The notes under the pieces were generated by a model. It did not search any database. It saw nothing but the letters and a program-made list of their open reading frames with translations, and had not been told where the DNA came from. A stretch of 64,000 nt of DNA from Streptomyces bluensis (lineage in GTDB: Bacteria; Actinomycetota; Actinomycetes; Streptomycetales; Streptomycetaceae): NCBI RefSeq assembly GCF_014650715.1, contig NZ_BMVM01000001.1, forward strand, positions 930,001 to 994,000, in the 5' to 3' direction. Below, one piece after another: positions 25,545-34,142 of the stretch. Position 1 is the stretch's first letter. Each line of letters opens with the position of its first letter. Position numbers and translations under genes: made by a program.

Positions 25545-26303
25545 TCAGCCGAGTGACGCGAGTGCCTCGTCGAGCACGCGCCGCAACCGCAGCGCATCAC
25601 CCGCGAGCGCCGTCACGAGTACGGCGGGCCCGACGAGCGGGCTGATCGCGGCGTACTCACCAAGCGCCCTCGGCTCGGGCAGCCGCTCCTCGAACTCGGG
25701 CCGTACGACGACGAGTTGGCCGAGCGCGCGACACCCCGCGAGCACGGCGGGGCCGTCCCATCCCCCCGGAGCACCCGGCCCGCACGCCACCTCCTGGTCG
25801 AGCAAGGTCCGCCCACCCAGCCTGACGGTAAGCCGGCTGGTGAGCCGTCCCGGTTCCTCCCCGGCCCGCCCGAGTACCTGCTCCTCACGAAAGACGAGCC
25901 GGGCACCGGGCGCCAGCTCCACGAGCGAGGACACCTCCAACTCGCTCCCCTTGACGGAGATCAACTGCTCCGGCAGCCATCGCAGTTCTCCTCCGGCGGC
26001 GATGGTGAGCCGCAGGTCGTAACGTGCCTCGCCCTTCCCCTGGCCCGGCAGGGCGATGGTGGCGGCGGCCGACCCCACGTGCAGCCGGGCGCCTTCACCG
26101 ACGTCCGCCTCCACGGCGAAGTGATCCCCGCCGAGCGGCCCGCTCATGGCCCCCACGAGCATGACGCGCGCCTCGGCACCACTGGCCCGGGTGCGCCGCA
26201 GGGCGAGCGGCCCGTCGCCTTCCAGCACGGGGAGCGCGGTCCCGCCCCGCCCGTCGTCCCGCGCCGAGATCCGCGCGGTGGCCCGCACTCCCGCCGTCGT
26301 CAT
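25545..26303 (-). CDS. ureD: urease accessory protein UreD
   Basis: A 252-residue scaffold that binds apo-urease and, with UreF and UreG, delivers nickel and CO2 to the active site. The sequence has the family pattern: early RATARIS strand, [37 protein letters not shown] and a Leu/Ala-rich C-terminal half. It is the last gene of the minus-strand urease operon. Its ATG (26303) overlaps the ureG stop (ATGA), pointing to translational coupling, and is preferred over an in-frame start three codons upstream. Confidence 0.92.
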   Translation of the reverse strand: MTTAGVRATARISARDDGRGGTALPVLEGDGPLALRRTRASGAEARVMLVGAMSGPLGGDHFAVEADVGEGARLHVGSAAATIALPGQGKGEARYDLRLTIAAGGELRWLPEQLISVKGSELEVSSLVELAPGARLVFREEQVLGRAGEEPGRLTSRLTVRLGGRTLLDQEVACGPGAPGGWDGPAVLAGCRALGQLVVVRPEFEERLPEPRALGEYAAISPLVGPAVLVTALAGDALRLRRVLDEALASLG

Positions 26304-26995
26304 GCCGTCCACGCGGCGAGCTGTCCCCGCACCCAGGCGGCCACGGCGGAGACGCCGTCCTCGCTCCTCAGCGACTGGAACACCACGGGCAGCCCGGCTC
26401 GCTGCGCCTTCGCGTCCGCGGCCATCCGCGCGAGATCGGAGCCGACATGGGGCGCCAGGTCCGTCTTGTTGACGACGAGCAGGTCAGCGGTGGTGACCCC
26501 CGGCCCGCCCTTACGCGGAATGTCATCCCCACCGGCCACGTCGATGACGAAGATCTGCGCGTCGACGAGCCCCCTGGAGAACGTCGCCGTCAGGTTGTCA
26601 CCCCCGGACTCGACGAGAACGAGATCGAGCGGTCCCACCTCGTCCTCCAGGTCCTCGACTGCTTCCAGGTTCGCGGAGATGTCGTCCCGGATGGCGGTGT
26701 GGGGACACGCACCGGTCTCGACGGCGGTGATCCGCTCGGCCGGCAGCACAGCCTCGCGGAGGAGGAAGTCGGCGTCCTCCCGGGTGTAGATGTCGTTGGT
26801 GACGACGGCCAGTGACAGCTCGGCCCGCAGGGCACGGCAGAGCGCGGCGACGGTGGCGGTCTTACCGGAGCCCACCGGACCGCCGAGCCCGATACGCAGC
26901 GCACGGCGGGTACCGTCGGGCCGATGGGCGTCGGCACTGACGCCGGAGGGCCCGTCGTGACGGTCGGTGTGGGGATGGGTGTGGTCGAGGTGCAT
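26300..26995 (-). CDS. ureG: urease accessory GTPase UreG with His-rich N terminus
   Basis: A 231-residue SIMIBI-class GTPase for nickel insertion. P-loop [24 protein letters not shown], the metal-binding CPHTAIRDD (Cys-Pro-His), [30 protein letters not shown] and [10 protein letters not shown] are all present. The first 14 residues contain five His ([15 protein letters not shown]). This matters because no ureE nickel-storage gene is seen in the operon. The ATG at 26995 is chosen for the CAGGAGC site 8 bases upstream, and an upstream GTG at 27013 is possible. It is separated from ureF by a repeat-bearing gap and overlaps ureD. Confidence 0.95.
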   Translation of the reverse strand: MHLDHTHPHTDRHDGPSGVSADAHRPDGTRRALRIGLGGPVGSGKTATVAALCRALRAELSLAVVTNDIYTREDADFLLREAVLPAERITAVETGACPHTAIRDDISANLEAVEDLEDEVGPLDLVLVESGGDNLTATFSRGLVDAQIFVIDVAGGDDIPRKGGPGVTTADLLVVNKTDLAPHVGSDLARMAADAKAQRAGLPVVFQSLRSEDGVSAVAAWVRGQLAAWTA

Positions 26996-27042
26996 GGCAA
27001 CGGCTCCTGTCATTCGTTCGGACTGCGGCTTGGTCCAGCCAC

Positions 27043-27111
27043 ATCCAGCCCGTCCGGCGCTTGAGGACGAGGCCGTTCAGGCCGACCCGGTCTGGGGGCG
27101 GAGCCCCCAGG
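27043..27111. repeat. Streptomyces-type dispersed intergenic repeat with hairpin
   Basis: The stretch ATCCAGCCCGTCCGGCGCTT, then GAGGACGAGGCC, ending in CTGGGGGC-GGA-GCCCCCAG (8-base-pair hairpin, 27092-27110), has the look of a short repeat found between many Streptomyces genes. The family match is from memory. It lies inside the urease operon between ureF and ureG. Confidence 0.6.
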
Positions 27112-27147
27112 GGACGGGAATGCGTAGGGGCGGCGGGGGCGGACCAC

Positions 27148-27831
27148 CTAGGACGCGAACAACCGCACGGGCCACCCCGCATGAACCTCCGCACTGATCT
27201 CCAGCAGCGGAGCCGACCCCGCGGGCAAGGCATCAACCCCCTCGTCGACACACCTCCGCCCCGCCTCCACCGCCCGCCGCACCACCACGTCCATCTCGGG
27301 CGCCAACCGGGCCAGCACCCCCGTCGCTTCGAACGGATCAAGACTCAGCAACCGCACCGTCGCGGTGGCCGGCCCACTCACGCACTCGTACACGGAGCAG
27401 TACGCCGCGTCCTCCGCCCCCAGCCCCGCGGCCCGCGCCGCCAGCCCGAGCACCACCGGCTGATGCGCCCCCTTCGGGAACTCGCGTGCCAGCGCGTCGA
27501 GTTCCCCGGAGGGCCAGGTGGCCCGAGCCGCCCGCATCAACTGCCGCCCCAGTTTCCTGGCGGCGACCCGCAGAGCCGCAGACGGTGTACGGGCATCCGC
27601 AGCGCCGTCCAGTTCCACCGGATCGGCCCCGAGCGCGGCCGCCGCGGCCAGCCCCGCCGACACCAGCCCGGCGGTGTGCAGCCGCCCCTGGCAGAACTCC
27701 TCCAGCCCCGCCGCCCCCGAGGCACCGGTGATCCGCCCGGCCTTCACGGCCGCCTCGGCGCCACCGGAGTGCGCGTGCCCTCCGGCCGGAAAGCGGCCGT
27801 CGGCCAGGACAAGTAGTGCGGCCCGTGTCAT
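27148..27831 (-). CDS. ureF: urease accessory protein UreF
   Basis: A 227-residue helical protein that bridges UreD and UreG and controls GTP hydrolysis during urease activation. Recognised by LLVLADGRFPAGGHAHSGGAEAAV at the start, the LEEFCQGRL helix, the internal Ala-rich helices, HQPVVLGLAARAAGL and the RLLSLDPFEATGVLA end. The ATG at 27831 has GGGAGG 6 bases upstream, and long upstream extensions of this frame run antisense-free but overlap ureC and are rejected. It follows ureC by 11 bases. Confidence 0.93.
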   Translation of the reverse strand: MTRAALLVLADGRFPAGGHAHSGGAEAAVKAGRITGASGAAGLEEFCQGRLHTAGLVSAGLAAAAALGADPVELDGAADARTPSAALRVAARKLGRQLMRAARATWPSGELDALAREFPKGAHQPVVLGLAARAAGLGAEDAAYCSVYECVSGPATATVRLLSLDPFEATGVLARLAPEMDVVVRRAVEAGRRCVDEGVDALPAGSAPLLEISAEVHAGWPVRLFAS

Positions 27832-27842
27832 CGACGCCTCCC

Positions 27843-29564
27843 TCAGAAGAGGAAGTACCGCTGGGCCATGGGCAGTTCGGCGGCGGGAGCAGCCTCCACC
27901 AGCTCCCCGTCGATGTGCACGGCGAAGCTGTCGGGGTCCACACGCACCTCGGGCCGTGCGTCGTTCTCCCGCATGTCGGCCTTGGTGACCCCGCGGGTCG
28001 ACTCGATCGCGACGAACCGCTTCCCGAGCGAGAGCCGCTCCGGCAGCCCGTCCTCGATGGCGAGCGGCGCCACGAAGTTGAACGAGTTGGCGGCGGGAGC
28101 CCGCCCGATCGCCCCGTACATCGGCCGCGGAAGGATCGGCTGCGGCGTCGGGATCGAGGCGTTCGCGTCGCCCATCTGCGCGTACGCGATCTGGCCGCCC
28201 TTGATGACGAGATACGGCTTGACCCCGAAGAACGCGGGCTCCCACAGCACCAGGTCGGCGAGCTTGCCGGTCTCGACGGAGCCGATCTCGCGGGCGAGTC
28301 CCTGAGCGAGCGCGGGGTTGATCGTGTACTTGGCGACATAGCGACGCACACGACGGTTGTCCGCGCGCCCGTCACCGGGCAGCGCGCCCCGCCGCCCCTT
28401 CATCACGTGCGCCGTCTGCCAGGTCCGCAGGACGACCTCGCCGACACGCCCCATGGCCTGGGAGTCGGACGAAATGATCGAAATCGCACCGAGATCATGA
28501 AGTACGTCCTCGGCCCCGATCGTCGACGGCCGGATCCGGGACTCGGCGAAGGCGAGGTCCTCGGGCACCGCCGGGTTGAGGTGGTGGCACACCATCAGCA
28601 TGTCGAGATGTTCCTCGGCGGTGTTGACGGTGTACGGCCGGGTCGGGTTGGTGGAGCTCGGCAGTACGTGCGGCTCGGAGACCACGGTCATGATGTCGGG
28701 CGCGTGCCCGCCGCCCGCGCCCTCCGTGTGGTACGCGTGGATGCCGCGCCCGGCGATGGCGGCGAGCGTGTCCCCGACGAACCCGGCCTCGTTCAACGTG
28801 TCCGTGTGGATGGCGACCTGGATGCCGGTCCGGTCGGCGACGGTCAGGGACGCGTCGATGACGGCCGGGGTCGACCCCCAGTCCTCGTGCAGCTTCAGCC
28901 CCAGAGCACCGCCACGGATCTGCGACAGCATCGCCTCGTGCGACACGGTGTTGCCCTTGCCGAGGAACCCGATGTTGAGCGGGTACTGCTCCATCGCCTC
29001 CAGCATCCGCGCCAGATGCCAGGGGCCGGGCGTGACGGTGGTGGCCTTGGACCCCTCGGCCGGTCCCGTACCGCCGCCGACCAGCGTCGTGATACCCGCC
29101 GACAGTGCCTCGTCGGCGATCTGGGGACAGATGAAGTGGACGTGGGCGTCGATGGCGCCGGCCGTCAGGATGCGGCCGTTGCCCGCGACGACCTCGGTCT
29201 CCGGGCCGATCACCAGATCCGGGTGCACACCGTCCATGGTGTCGGGGTTGCCGGCCTTGCCGATGCCCGTGATCCGGCCGTCACGGATGCCGACGTCGGC
29301 CTTGACGATGCCCCAGTGGTCGACGATGACGACACCGGTGATGACGGTGTCCGGTGTGCCGTCCGCGCGTGTGGCGCGCGACTGTCCCATGGATTCGCGG
29401 ATGACCTTGCCGCCGCCGAACACGGCTTCGTCCCCGGCACGTCCGGGTCCGCCGCAACGATCCTCCTCGATCTCGATCAGCAGATCGGTGTCGGCGAGCC
29501 GGATGCGGTCACCGGTCGTGGGCCCGAACAGGTCGGCGTACGCCGCACGCGAGATCTCAGGCAT
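27843..29564 (-). CDS. ureC: urease subunit alpha (catalytic)
   Basis: A 573-residue nickel amidohydrolase that splits urea into ammonia and carbamate. Metal ligands and active-site residues are in place: [12 protein letters not shown] (HxH), [13 protein letters not shown] (carbamylated Lys), [31 protein letters not shown], mobile-flap [13 protein letters not shown] and [12 protein letters not shown]. The N terminus [16 protein letters not shown] is standard, so the ATG at 29564 is used (GGAGG upstream) rather than a start seven codons earlier. It overlaps the ureB stop by 8 bases. Confidence 0.97.
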   Translation of the reverse strand: MPEISRAAYADLFGPTTGDRIRLADTDLLIEIEEDRCGGPGRAGDEAVFGGGKVIRESMGQSRATRADGTPDTVITGVVIVDHWGIVKADVGIRDGRITGIGKAGNPDTMDGVHPDLVIGPETEVVAGNGRILTAGAIDAHVHFICPQIADEALSAGITTLVGGGTGPAEGSKATTVTPGPWHLARMLEAMEQYPLNIGFLGKGNTVSHEAMLSQIRGGALGLKLHEDWGSTPAVIDASLTVADRTGIQVAIHTDTLNEAGFVGDTLAAIAGRGIHAYHTEGAGGGHAPDIMTVVSEPHVLPSSTNPTRPYTVNTAEEHLDMLMVCHHLNPAVPEDLAFAESRIRPSTIGAEDVLHDLGAISIISSDSQAMGRVGEVVLRTWQTAHVMKGRRGALPGDGRADNRRVRRYVAKYTINPALAQGLAREIGSVETGKLADLVLWEPAFFGVKPYLVIKGGQIAYAQMGDANASIPTPQPILPRPMYGAIGRAPAANSFNFVAPLAIEDGLPERLSLGKRFVAIESTRGVTKADMRENDARPEVRVDPDSFAVHIDGELVEAAPAAELPMAQRYFLF

Positions 29565-29868
29565 CGAGGGCACCTCCGGTCTCACCGCGCAGCCCCGGCA
29601 CGATACGGGCGCCGGCGAGCGGGACGAGTTCGACGTCGACGGGGATTCCGGGTTCGAAGCGGACGGCGGTGCCCGCGGCGACGTTCAGCCGTCTGCCGCG
29701 GGCGGCCTCACGGTCGAACTCCAGGCCGGGGTTGGCCTCGGCGAAGTGGTAGTGGGAGCCGACCTGGACGGGGCGGTCGGCGGCGTTGAGGACGGTGAGC
29801 CAGGTGACGTCGCGACCCTCGTTGTAGACGATCGGCCCGTCGTCGAACAGGATCTCTCCGGGAATCAT
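29557..29868 (-). CDS. ureB: urease subunit beta
   Basis: A 103-residue structural subunit. [39 protein letters not shown] and [26 protein letters not shown] are diagnostic. ATG 29868 follows a GGAGGGG site. A GTG two codons earlier is possible. Its end overlaps ureC, so the two subunits are coupled. Confidence 0.96.
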   Translation of the reverse strand: MIPGEILFDDGPIVYNEGRDVTWLTVLNAADRPVQVGSHYHFAEANPGLEFDREAARGRRLNVAAGTAVRFEPGIPVDVELVPLAGARIVPGLRGETGGALDA

Positions 29869-29884
29869 GCGCACCCCTCCCTCG

Positions 29885-30187
29885 TCAGACGATCGGGTCG
29901 TGAACGGTGACGAGCTTGGTGCCGTCCGGGAAGGTCGCCTCGACCTGGACGTCGTGGATCATCTCCGGGACGCCCTCCATGACGTCGTCCCGGGTGAGCA
30001 GCTTCCGCCCGGACGCCATGAGCTCGGCCACGGTACGGCCGTCGCGGGCGCCTTCGAGGATGTGTGACGTGATGAGCGCGACCGCCTCGGGGTGGTTCAG
30101 CTTCAGGCCGCGGGCCCGGCGCTTCTCGGCGACATCGGCCGCCACATGGATCAGCAGCCTCTCTTGCTCGTGCGGCGTCAGTTGCAC
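29885..30187 (-). CDS. ureA: urease subunit gamma
   Basis: A 100-residue subunit, exactly the usual gamma length. [60 protein letters not shown] and [15 protein letters not shown] are nearly invariant in the family. The GTG at 30187 is chosen since it gives the canonical MQLTPHEQ start and has GAGGTGG upstream. It is the first gene of the ureABCFGD operon. The promoter must lie in 30188-30301, where no clear -35/-10 pair stands out. Confidence 0.96.
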   Translation of the reverse strand: MQLTPHEQERLLIHVAADVAEKRRARGLKLNHPEAVALITSHILEGARDGRTVAELMASGRKLLTRDDVMEGVPEMIHDVQVEATFPDGTKLVTVHDPIV

Positions 30188-30301
30188 GGCGTCCCACCTC
30201 ACAGTCCTCGCTCCGGACCGTGCGGGGTCCGGTTGCCGCGGCCACCGGGCGACGTCGCTGGTGGCGTGGGCGCAGGCTAATTGGGCGGCGTTTCAGCGAG
30301 G

Positions 30302-30952
30302 TTAACCGTCCCTTGGTCCGCTGAGCTCCGCGCGTCCGGGTCCCCCCATGCTCATCAGCGCCTCCAGCCCCAGCTCCACCGCCTGCACCGGCACGTCACC
30401 GAAGAGGGCGTACTGCGCGGCGAACCCCTGGACCAGCGCGACCATGGTCCGCGCGACGCTGAGGGCGGGGATGTCGGCCCGCATCATGCCCGCGTCCTGG
30501 TAGCCCTCGACGATCTTCACCCACAGCACGCGGACCGTCTCGAATCCCTGCCGCAGGACGGCCGCCAACGCGGGGTCACGCAGCGTCTCGGCCCACACCT
30601 GGATCATCAGCCGGGGGTAGAGCGAGGCCCATTCCTCACCCTGCTCCGACTTCGCACGGAGCACTCTGCGCAGGACCGCCCCGATGAGGACGTTCGGGGG
30701 TGGCGGCGGGCTGGTGCGGGCGGCCTCCTCGAAGGCGCTGCGGATCTCCTCAAGTACCTCGTTGACGACCGCGGCGATCAACTCTTCCTTGCCGGCGAAG
30801 TACCGGTAGACGGCACCGGCGGAGAGGCCGGCCTCCTTCAGCACGTCCTGCATCGACGTGGCGTGGAACCCGTTACGGGCGAAACAGCGAGCCGCGGCTT
30901 CGAGGATCTGGCGGCGGCGGGCGTCGAGGCGTTCCTGGGATACGCGGGGCAC
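30302..30952 (-). CDS. TetR-family transcriptional repressor
   Basis: A 216-residue regulator. The N-terminal helix-turn-helix reads RRRQILEAAARCFARNGFHA, TSMQDVLKEAGLSAGAVYRYF and AGKEELIAAVV. The C-terminal ligand domain is helical (MIQVWAETLRDPALAAVLRQ, MVALVQGFAAQYALFGD). The GTG at 30952 (VPRVSQERLDARRRQ) is preferred over a start 22 codons upstream, because that extension would cover the divergent promoter and its repeats. It is divergent from the membrane protein gene at 31088, the likely target. Confidence 0.87.
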   Translation of the reverse strand: MPRVSQERLDARRRQILEAAARCFARNGFHATSMQDVLKEAGLSAGAVYRYFAGKEELIAAVVNEVLEEIRSAFEEAARTSPPPPPNVLIGAVLRRVLRAKSEQGEEWASLYPRLMIQVWAETLRDPALAAVLRQGFETVRVLWVKIVEGYQDAGMMRADIPALSVARTMVALVQGFAAQYALFGDVPVQAVELGLEALMSMGGPGRAELSGPRDG

Positions 30953-30964
30953 GCCGCCCAACGT

Positions 30965-30980
30965 AAAACGAACGTTCCTT
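30965..30980. promoter_or_regulatory. candidate TetR operator, repeat 1
   Basis: AAAACGAACGTTCCTT with an internal GAACGTTC palindrome lies just upstream of the TetR start. It is repeated with one mismatch at 31020-31035. Confidence 0.55.
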
Positions 30981-30981
30981 T

Positions 30982-31010
30982 CTTGACAAGCCGGTACACC
31001 GAGAGGATGG
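30982..31010 (+). promoter_or_regulatory. candidate promoter of the membrane protein gene
   Basis: TTGACA (30982-30987) is a perfect -35 box. GATGGT 17 bases downstream is a weak -10 candidate. The two AACGAACGWTCC repeats flank this element, so a bound repressor would cover it. Confidence 0.4.
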
Positions 31011-31019
31011 TGACTCAAG

Positions 31020-31035
31020 AAAACGAACGATCCTT
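31020..31035. promoter_or_regulatory. candidate TetR operator, repeat 2
   Basis: AAAACGAACGATCCTT repeats the element at 30965-30980 (15 of 16 bases) in the same orientation, 55 bases away, between the promoter and the start of the membrane protein gene. Confidence 0.55.
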
Positions 31036-31087
31036 CTTTTTAGCGCGATCCCAAGTCGAGATCTGCCAACCCGAACCGAGGAACGCC

Positions 31088-32113
31088 ATGTCCGCCTCTA
31101 CTCCACCGCCCCGGCCCGAAGCACTCGCCCAGCAGAAGAACCGCCAGTTGATCGCGGTCATCGTGCTCGTGCCCGCCCTCGTGGCGCTGGCACTCTGGGC
31201 CTTCACCTGGCCGGCCGCCCGTATCGCGCCCCGCAACCTGCCGCTCGGTGTGGCGGGGCCCGCGAGCGCCACCGCCCCGGTCCAGCGGGAGCTGGAACAG
31301 CGCGACGGCGCCTTCGAGATCCACCGCTACGCCGACGAGGCAGCCGCCCGGGACGCCATCGAAGACCGGACCGTATACGGCGCAGTGATCGTCACCGCCG
31401 AGGGACCCAAGCTGCTCACGGCGTCGGCCGCGAGCCCGTCCGTCGCTCAGATGCTGCAGCAGGCGGTGGCCGAGGAGGCAGCGGAGGGCACCAAGCCAAC
31501 GACCGTTGACGTCGCGCCCACCGCCGCCGGCGATCCGCGCGGCTCGGCCTTCGCCGCGAGCGTGCTGCCGCTGGCGCTGGCCGGGGTCGCCTCCGGGGCT
31601 GTGGTCACCCTGCTAGGGCTGCGCGGGACGCGCGCGGCCGGGGCGCTGCTCGGTGCCGCCGCACTGGTCGGCATGGCCGCCACCGCGATCACGCACACCT
31701 GGCTGGGCGTCCTGGAGGGGAACTGGTGGGCCGAGGCCGGTGCGCTCAGCCTGACGGCGCTGGCCGTGGGCGCCGCCGTGGCGGGGCTCGCCGCACTGAT
31801 GGGACGGGCAGGGATGGGGCTGGGCGGGCTACTGATGGTCCTGCTCGGAAACCCCTTCGCGGGCGCGTCCTCGGCGCCGGAGTTGCTGCCCGAACCGGCC
31901 GGTGCGATCGGCCAGTGGCTGCCGCCGGGCGCGAGTGCGTCACTGCTGCGCTCGGTGTCGTTCTTCGACGGCGCCGCCGCGACCGGCCCCGCGCTGACCC
32001 TCGTCTGGTGGGCGGCGCTCGGCCTGGGAGCGGTGCTGCTCGGCAGCGCGCTCACACGACGCCGCAGGACCGGCGAGCCGACCTCGAAACGGACGCCTGC
32101 CCTGGCCGGTTGA
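31088..32113 (+). CDS. membrane protein, ABC-2/YhgE-like permease
   Basis: A 341-residue integral membrane protein. One N-terminal membrane segment (QLIAVIVLVPALVALALWAF) is followed by an external region of about 130 residues (NLPLGVAGPASATAPVQREL ... VYGAVIVTAEGPKLLTAS), then five hydrophobic segments and an Arg-rich tail. This layout matches YhgE/Pip or ABC-2-type export permeases. No ATPase is adjacent. Control by the divergent TetR gene, as in many drug-responsive pairs, is inferred from the operator-like repeats between them. The ATG at 31088 has GAGGAA upstream. A hairpin terminator follows. Confidence 0.78.
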   Translation: MSASTPPPRPEALAQQKNRQLIAVIVLVPALVALALWAFTWPAARIAPRNLPLGVAGPASATAPVQRELEQRDGAFEIHRYADEAAARDAIEDRTVYGAVIVTAEGPKLLTASAASPSVAQMLQQAVAEEAAEGTKPTTVDVAPTAAGDPRGSAFAASVLPLALAGVASGAVVTLLGLRGTRAAGALLGAAALVGMAATAITHTWLGVLEGNWWAEAGALSLTALAVGAAVAGLAALMGRAGMGLGGLLMVLLGNPFAGASSAPELLPEPAGAIGQWLPPGASASLLRSVSFFDGAAATGPALTLVWWAALGLGAVLLGSALTRRRRTGEPTSKRTPALAG

Positions 32114-32144
32114 ACCGGGCGGCCGGGAACCAGCACCAAACGGA

Positions 32145-32180
32145 CCGTGTGCCCCCGCAGTAGCGGACGGGGGCACACGG
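32145..32180. terminator. hairpin terminator between convergent genes
   Basis: A 13-base-pair stem CCGTGTGCCCCCG / CGGGGGCACACGG with a 10-base loop, placed between the membrane protein gene and the convergent antitoxin gene. Confidence 0.8.
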
Positions 32181-32201
32181 CCTTTCACGCAGCGCTGCCC
32201 C

Positions 32202-32477
32202 TCAGGAAGCGCCGGTCCCGCGGTGCTCCGCCGCGATCCCGAACCGCTGCCGTTCGCGTGGGGCGGACGCGGCGTCCCGGACGCCGGAGACCGAGCGGAT
32301 CACCGGCTCCTCCGTCGAGGCCGGCTCCTCCAGCCGCTCCAGATCGGCTGCGGAGACCAGGGCGACGAGGGGCTTCCCGTGCCGCGTCACGACGACGCGC
32401 TCGCCGCCGTACACCACGCGATTGATCAGGTCGGCGAGTTCAGCCCTGGCTTGCGTCACCGGAATCTCGTAGGCCAT
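32202..32477 (-). CDS. Phd/YefM-family antitoxin, no adjacent toxin
   Basis: A 91-residue protein with the Phd/YefM N-terminal DNA-binding fold: MAYEIPVTQARAELADLINR, VVYGGERVVVTRHGKPLVALV, SAADLERLEE. The C-terminal tail (about 35 residues, Ser/Arg-rich) would be the toxin-binding arm. Neither neighbour encodes a RelE, Doc or PIN toxin, so it is an orphan or acts purely as a DNA-binding protein. Confidence 0.85.
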   Translation of the reverse strand: MAYEIPVTQARAELADLINRVVYGGERVVVTRHGKPLVALVSAADLERLEEPASTEEPVIRSVSGVRDAASAPRERQRFGIAAEHRGTGAS

Positions 32478-32648
32478 GTCCCCCAGCTTACGGGGCGCCC
32501 GCGCGGCACGAACGGTGAAGGACGGCGAACACGCAGGTCAGAGCCGCTATGGGGGCACCTTCCGGATCACAGCGCAAGGAGGTAGGGAGACACGGGAACG
32601 TACGTCCTGTACATTTCTTACAGAGGCCGCCGCAAGGAGGGGTACCCC

Positions 32649-33284
32649 ATGACCCGACCGACCGCTCGATATGTCCTGCCGGAGTTCACCGAACGCACGA
32701 CCGCGGGCCACCGGACGATGGATCCGTACGCGAAGCTCCTGGAGGAGCGCATCGTGTTCCTCGGGACAGCGATCGACGACACGGCCGCGAACGACGTGAT
32801 GGCACAGCTGATGTACCTCGAACACGCCGCACCGGACCGGGACATCTCGCTCTACATCAACTCGCCGGGCGGCTCGTTCAGCGCGATGACGGCCATCTAC
32901 GACACGATCCAGTTCGTCACCTGCGACGTGGAGACCGTCTGCCTGGGCCAGGCGGCGTCCGCCGCCGCGGTGCTGCTGGCCGGCGGCGCCCCGGGCAAGC
33001 GGTCCGCGCTTCCGGGCGCCCGCGTGCTCATCCACCAGCCCTCACTGCCCGAGCCGGTCGAGGGACAGGCGACCGACCTGGCCATCCAGGCCGACGAGTT
33101 GATGCGCACCCGCCGGATGCTGGAGGAGATGCTCGCCCGGCACACCGGCCAGAGCGCGCAGCGGGTGCGTGACGACATCGAGCGGGACAAGATCCTGGAC
33201 GCCGAGGCGGCCGTGGCGTACGGCCTGGTGGACCGGATCGTCCCGAGCCGGAAGACCTCTCGCGCGTTGCCCGGTACGAGGTGA
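32649..33284 (+). CDS. clpP: ATP-dependent Clp protease proteolytic subunit paralogue
   Basis: A 211-residue serine protease subunit. Catalytic Ser 104 is in [16 protein letters not shown] and His 129 in [28 protein letters not shown] and [15 protein letters not shown] are family landmarks. It forms a barrel that needs a Clp ATPase. Streptomyces carry several clpP genes. This one is not paired with another clpP or clpX, so it is one of the accessory paralogues and its number cannot be fixed here. AAGGAGGG precedes the ATG. A small gene follows after 7 bases and is probably co-transcribed. Confidence 0.92.
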   Translation: MTRPTARYVLPEFTERTTAGHRTMDPYAKLLEERIVFLGTAIDDTAANDVMAQLMYLEHAAPDRDISLYINSPGGSFSAMTAIYDTIQFVTCDVETVCLGQAASAAAVLLAGGAPGKRSALPGARVLIHQPSLPEPVEGQATDLAIQADELMRTRRMLEEMLARHTGQSAQRVRDDIERDKILDAEAAVAYGLVDRIVPSRKTSRALPGTR

Positions 33285-33291
33285 GCCGTCG

Positions 33292-33600
33292 ATGCTCCCA
33301 CCCGAACTGCCGCCGCTGCCCGCGCTGACCCGCGCCGAGGCCGACCTGATCGACCGTTACCTCGACGTGGTCGACCTGCTCGGCAGGATCAACCCGGCCC
33401 GCCCCGGCGACACCTACGGCGGGTTGAGGGCGGCCCAGGCCCTGGTCGCCAAGGCGACCGCCCTGCGCGACGCACTCGAACTGATGCACACCAGGGGTGA
33501 GAACGTGATGCACGCATCGACGCTCGCGCGGGCCCTGCGGGTCCTTGACGGGGAGCGCCGGGCGGCACGCGTCGCGCTGCCTCCCGTATCGGGGAGTTGA
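33292..33600 (+). CDS. small helical protein downstream of clpP, unknown function
   Basis: A 102-residue acidic/amphipathic protein that I do not recognise. It starts MLPPELPPLPALTRAEADLI and has heptad-like helices (IDRYLDVVDLLGRINPA, AAQALVAKATALRDALEL, STLARALRVLDGERRAARVA). No membrane segment or signal is visible. It lies 7 bases after clpP on the same strand, so a role as adaptor or regulator of that ClpP is possible but unproven. Confidence 0.68.
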   Translation: MLPPELPPLPALTRAEADLIDRYLDVVDLLGRINPARPGDTYGGLRAAQALVAKATALRDALELMHTRGENVMHASTLARALRVLDGERRAARVALPPVSGS

Positions 33601-33954
33601 CGCGACGGCACGGACCCGGGTCGCGCGGCGAACTGACGGGGCGTCCGGCCAGGTCCTCGAACGGACCAGACGACGTACCTGCGAACGGGCAGTTTTCGCT
33701 CCCTCCACGGGCCGAGGGGAGTTGCGCAACGCGTGTACCCCAACGACGGAATCCTCTGTTTCGTCGCTGGTCGGACGCTCATCGGGCTTCGTGACTTCCG
33801 GGTATGCGAAGGGCTGTCCACCCGAACGGGTGAGTGGTGACCAACCCCACAAACAGCCGATTCCGTTCGCCGCTTCCCACATGCGTGCGCCAAGATCCGT
33901 ATCTGACGACAAGTCCCCGCCACCGCGGCGGGGCGGTCCGGGCGGACGCCGAGT
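33601..33954. other. long 5' intergenic region before the riboswitch
   Basis: About 350 bases without a gene. It contains a 6-base inverted repeat CACCCG-AA-CGGGTG at 33819-33832 and a GC hairpin at 33915-33933. It should include the promoter for the riboswitch-controlled transcript, but I cannot place the boxes with confidence. Confidence 0.5.
33915..33933. terminator. GC hairpin upstream of riboswitch
   Basis: CCCCGCC / GGCGGGG with a 5-base loop. It could end the clpP-side transcript or be part of the leader. Confidence 0.35.
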
Positions 33955-33957
33955 CCT

Positions 33958-34126
33958 GCCGCCGCCCGGATGACCGGTCGACAGGAGTGGATCGGCAGGA
34001 GTGGAGGACCCGAGCACGACGGGCCGCCGGAGCGTCAGTTCCGAGCAGCCCTTGGGGTGAAGCCGCGGCAACGCGGCCGGGCAACTTCGCCAGCCCGAAT
34101 CCGACAGGTCATCCTTCACAGGCGGC
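33958..34126 (+). ncRNA. ydaO/yuaA cyclic di-AMP riboswitch
   Basis: The leader of the NlpC/P60 gene has the conserved blocks of the ydaO family in order: GGAGGACCCGAG, CTTGGGGTGAAGCCGCGG, CCGGGCAACTTCGCCAGCCC, GAATCCGACAGG, and a 3' CACAGGCGG closing P1 with the 5' CCGCC. These match the ydaO consensus (GGACCC, TTGGGGTGAAnCC, GCCCGAATCCGnCAG). In actinomycetes ydaO RNAs usually precede cell-wall hydrolase genes and reduce expression when c-di-AMP is high. The gene's ribosome site (GAAGGG) lies immediately after P1, so translation control is possible. I see no clear terminator. Confidence 0.92.
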
Positions 34127-34142
34127 TGACGAAGGGTTGCGC

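Noticed and set aside
27338..28375. 345-codon minus-strand frame across ureF and ureC
   Set aside because: Out of frame with both; Ser/Arg-rich low-complexity translation.
27816..29789. 657-codon plus-strand open frame opposite ureC
   Set aside because: Antisense shadow; ureC on the other strand is complete.
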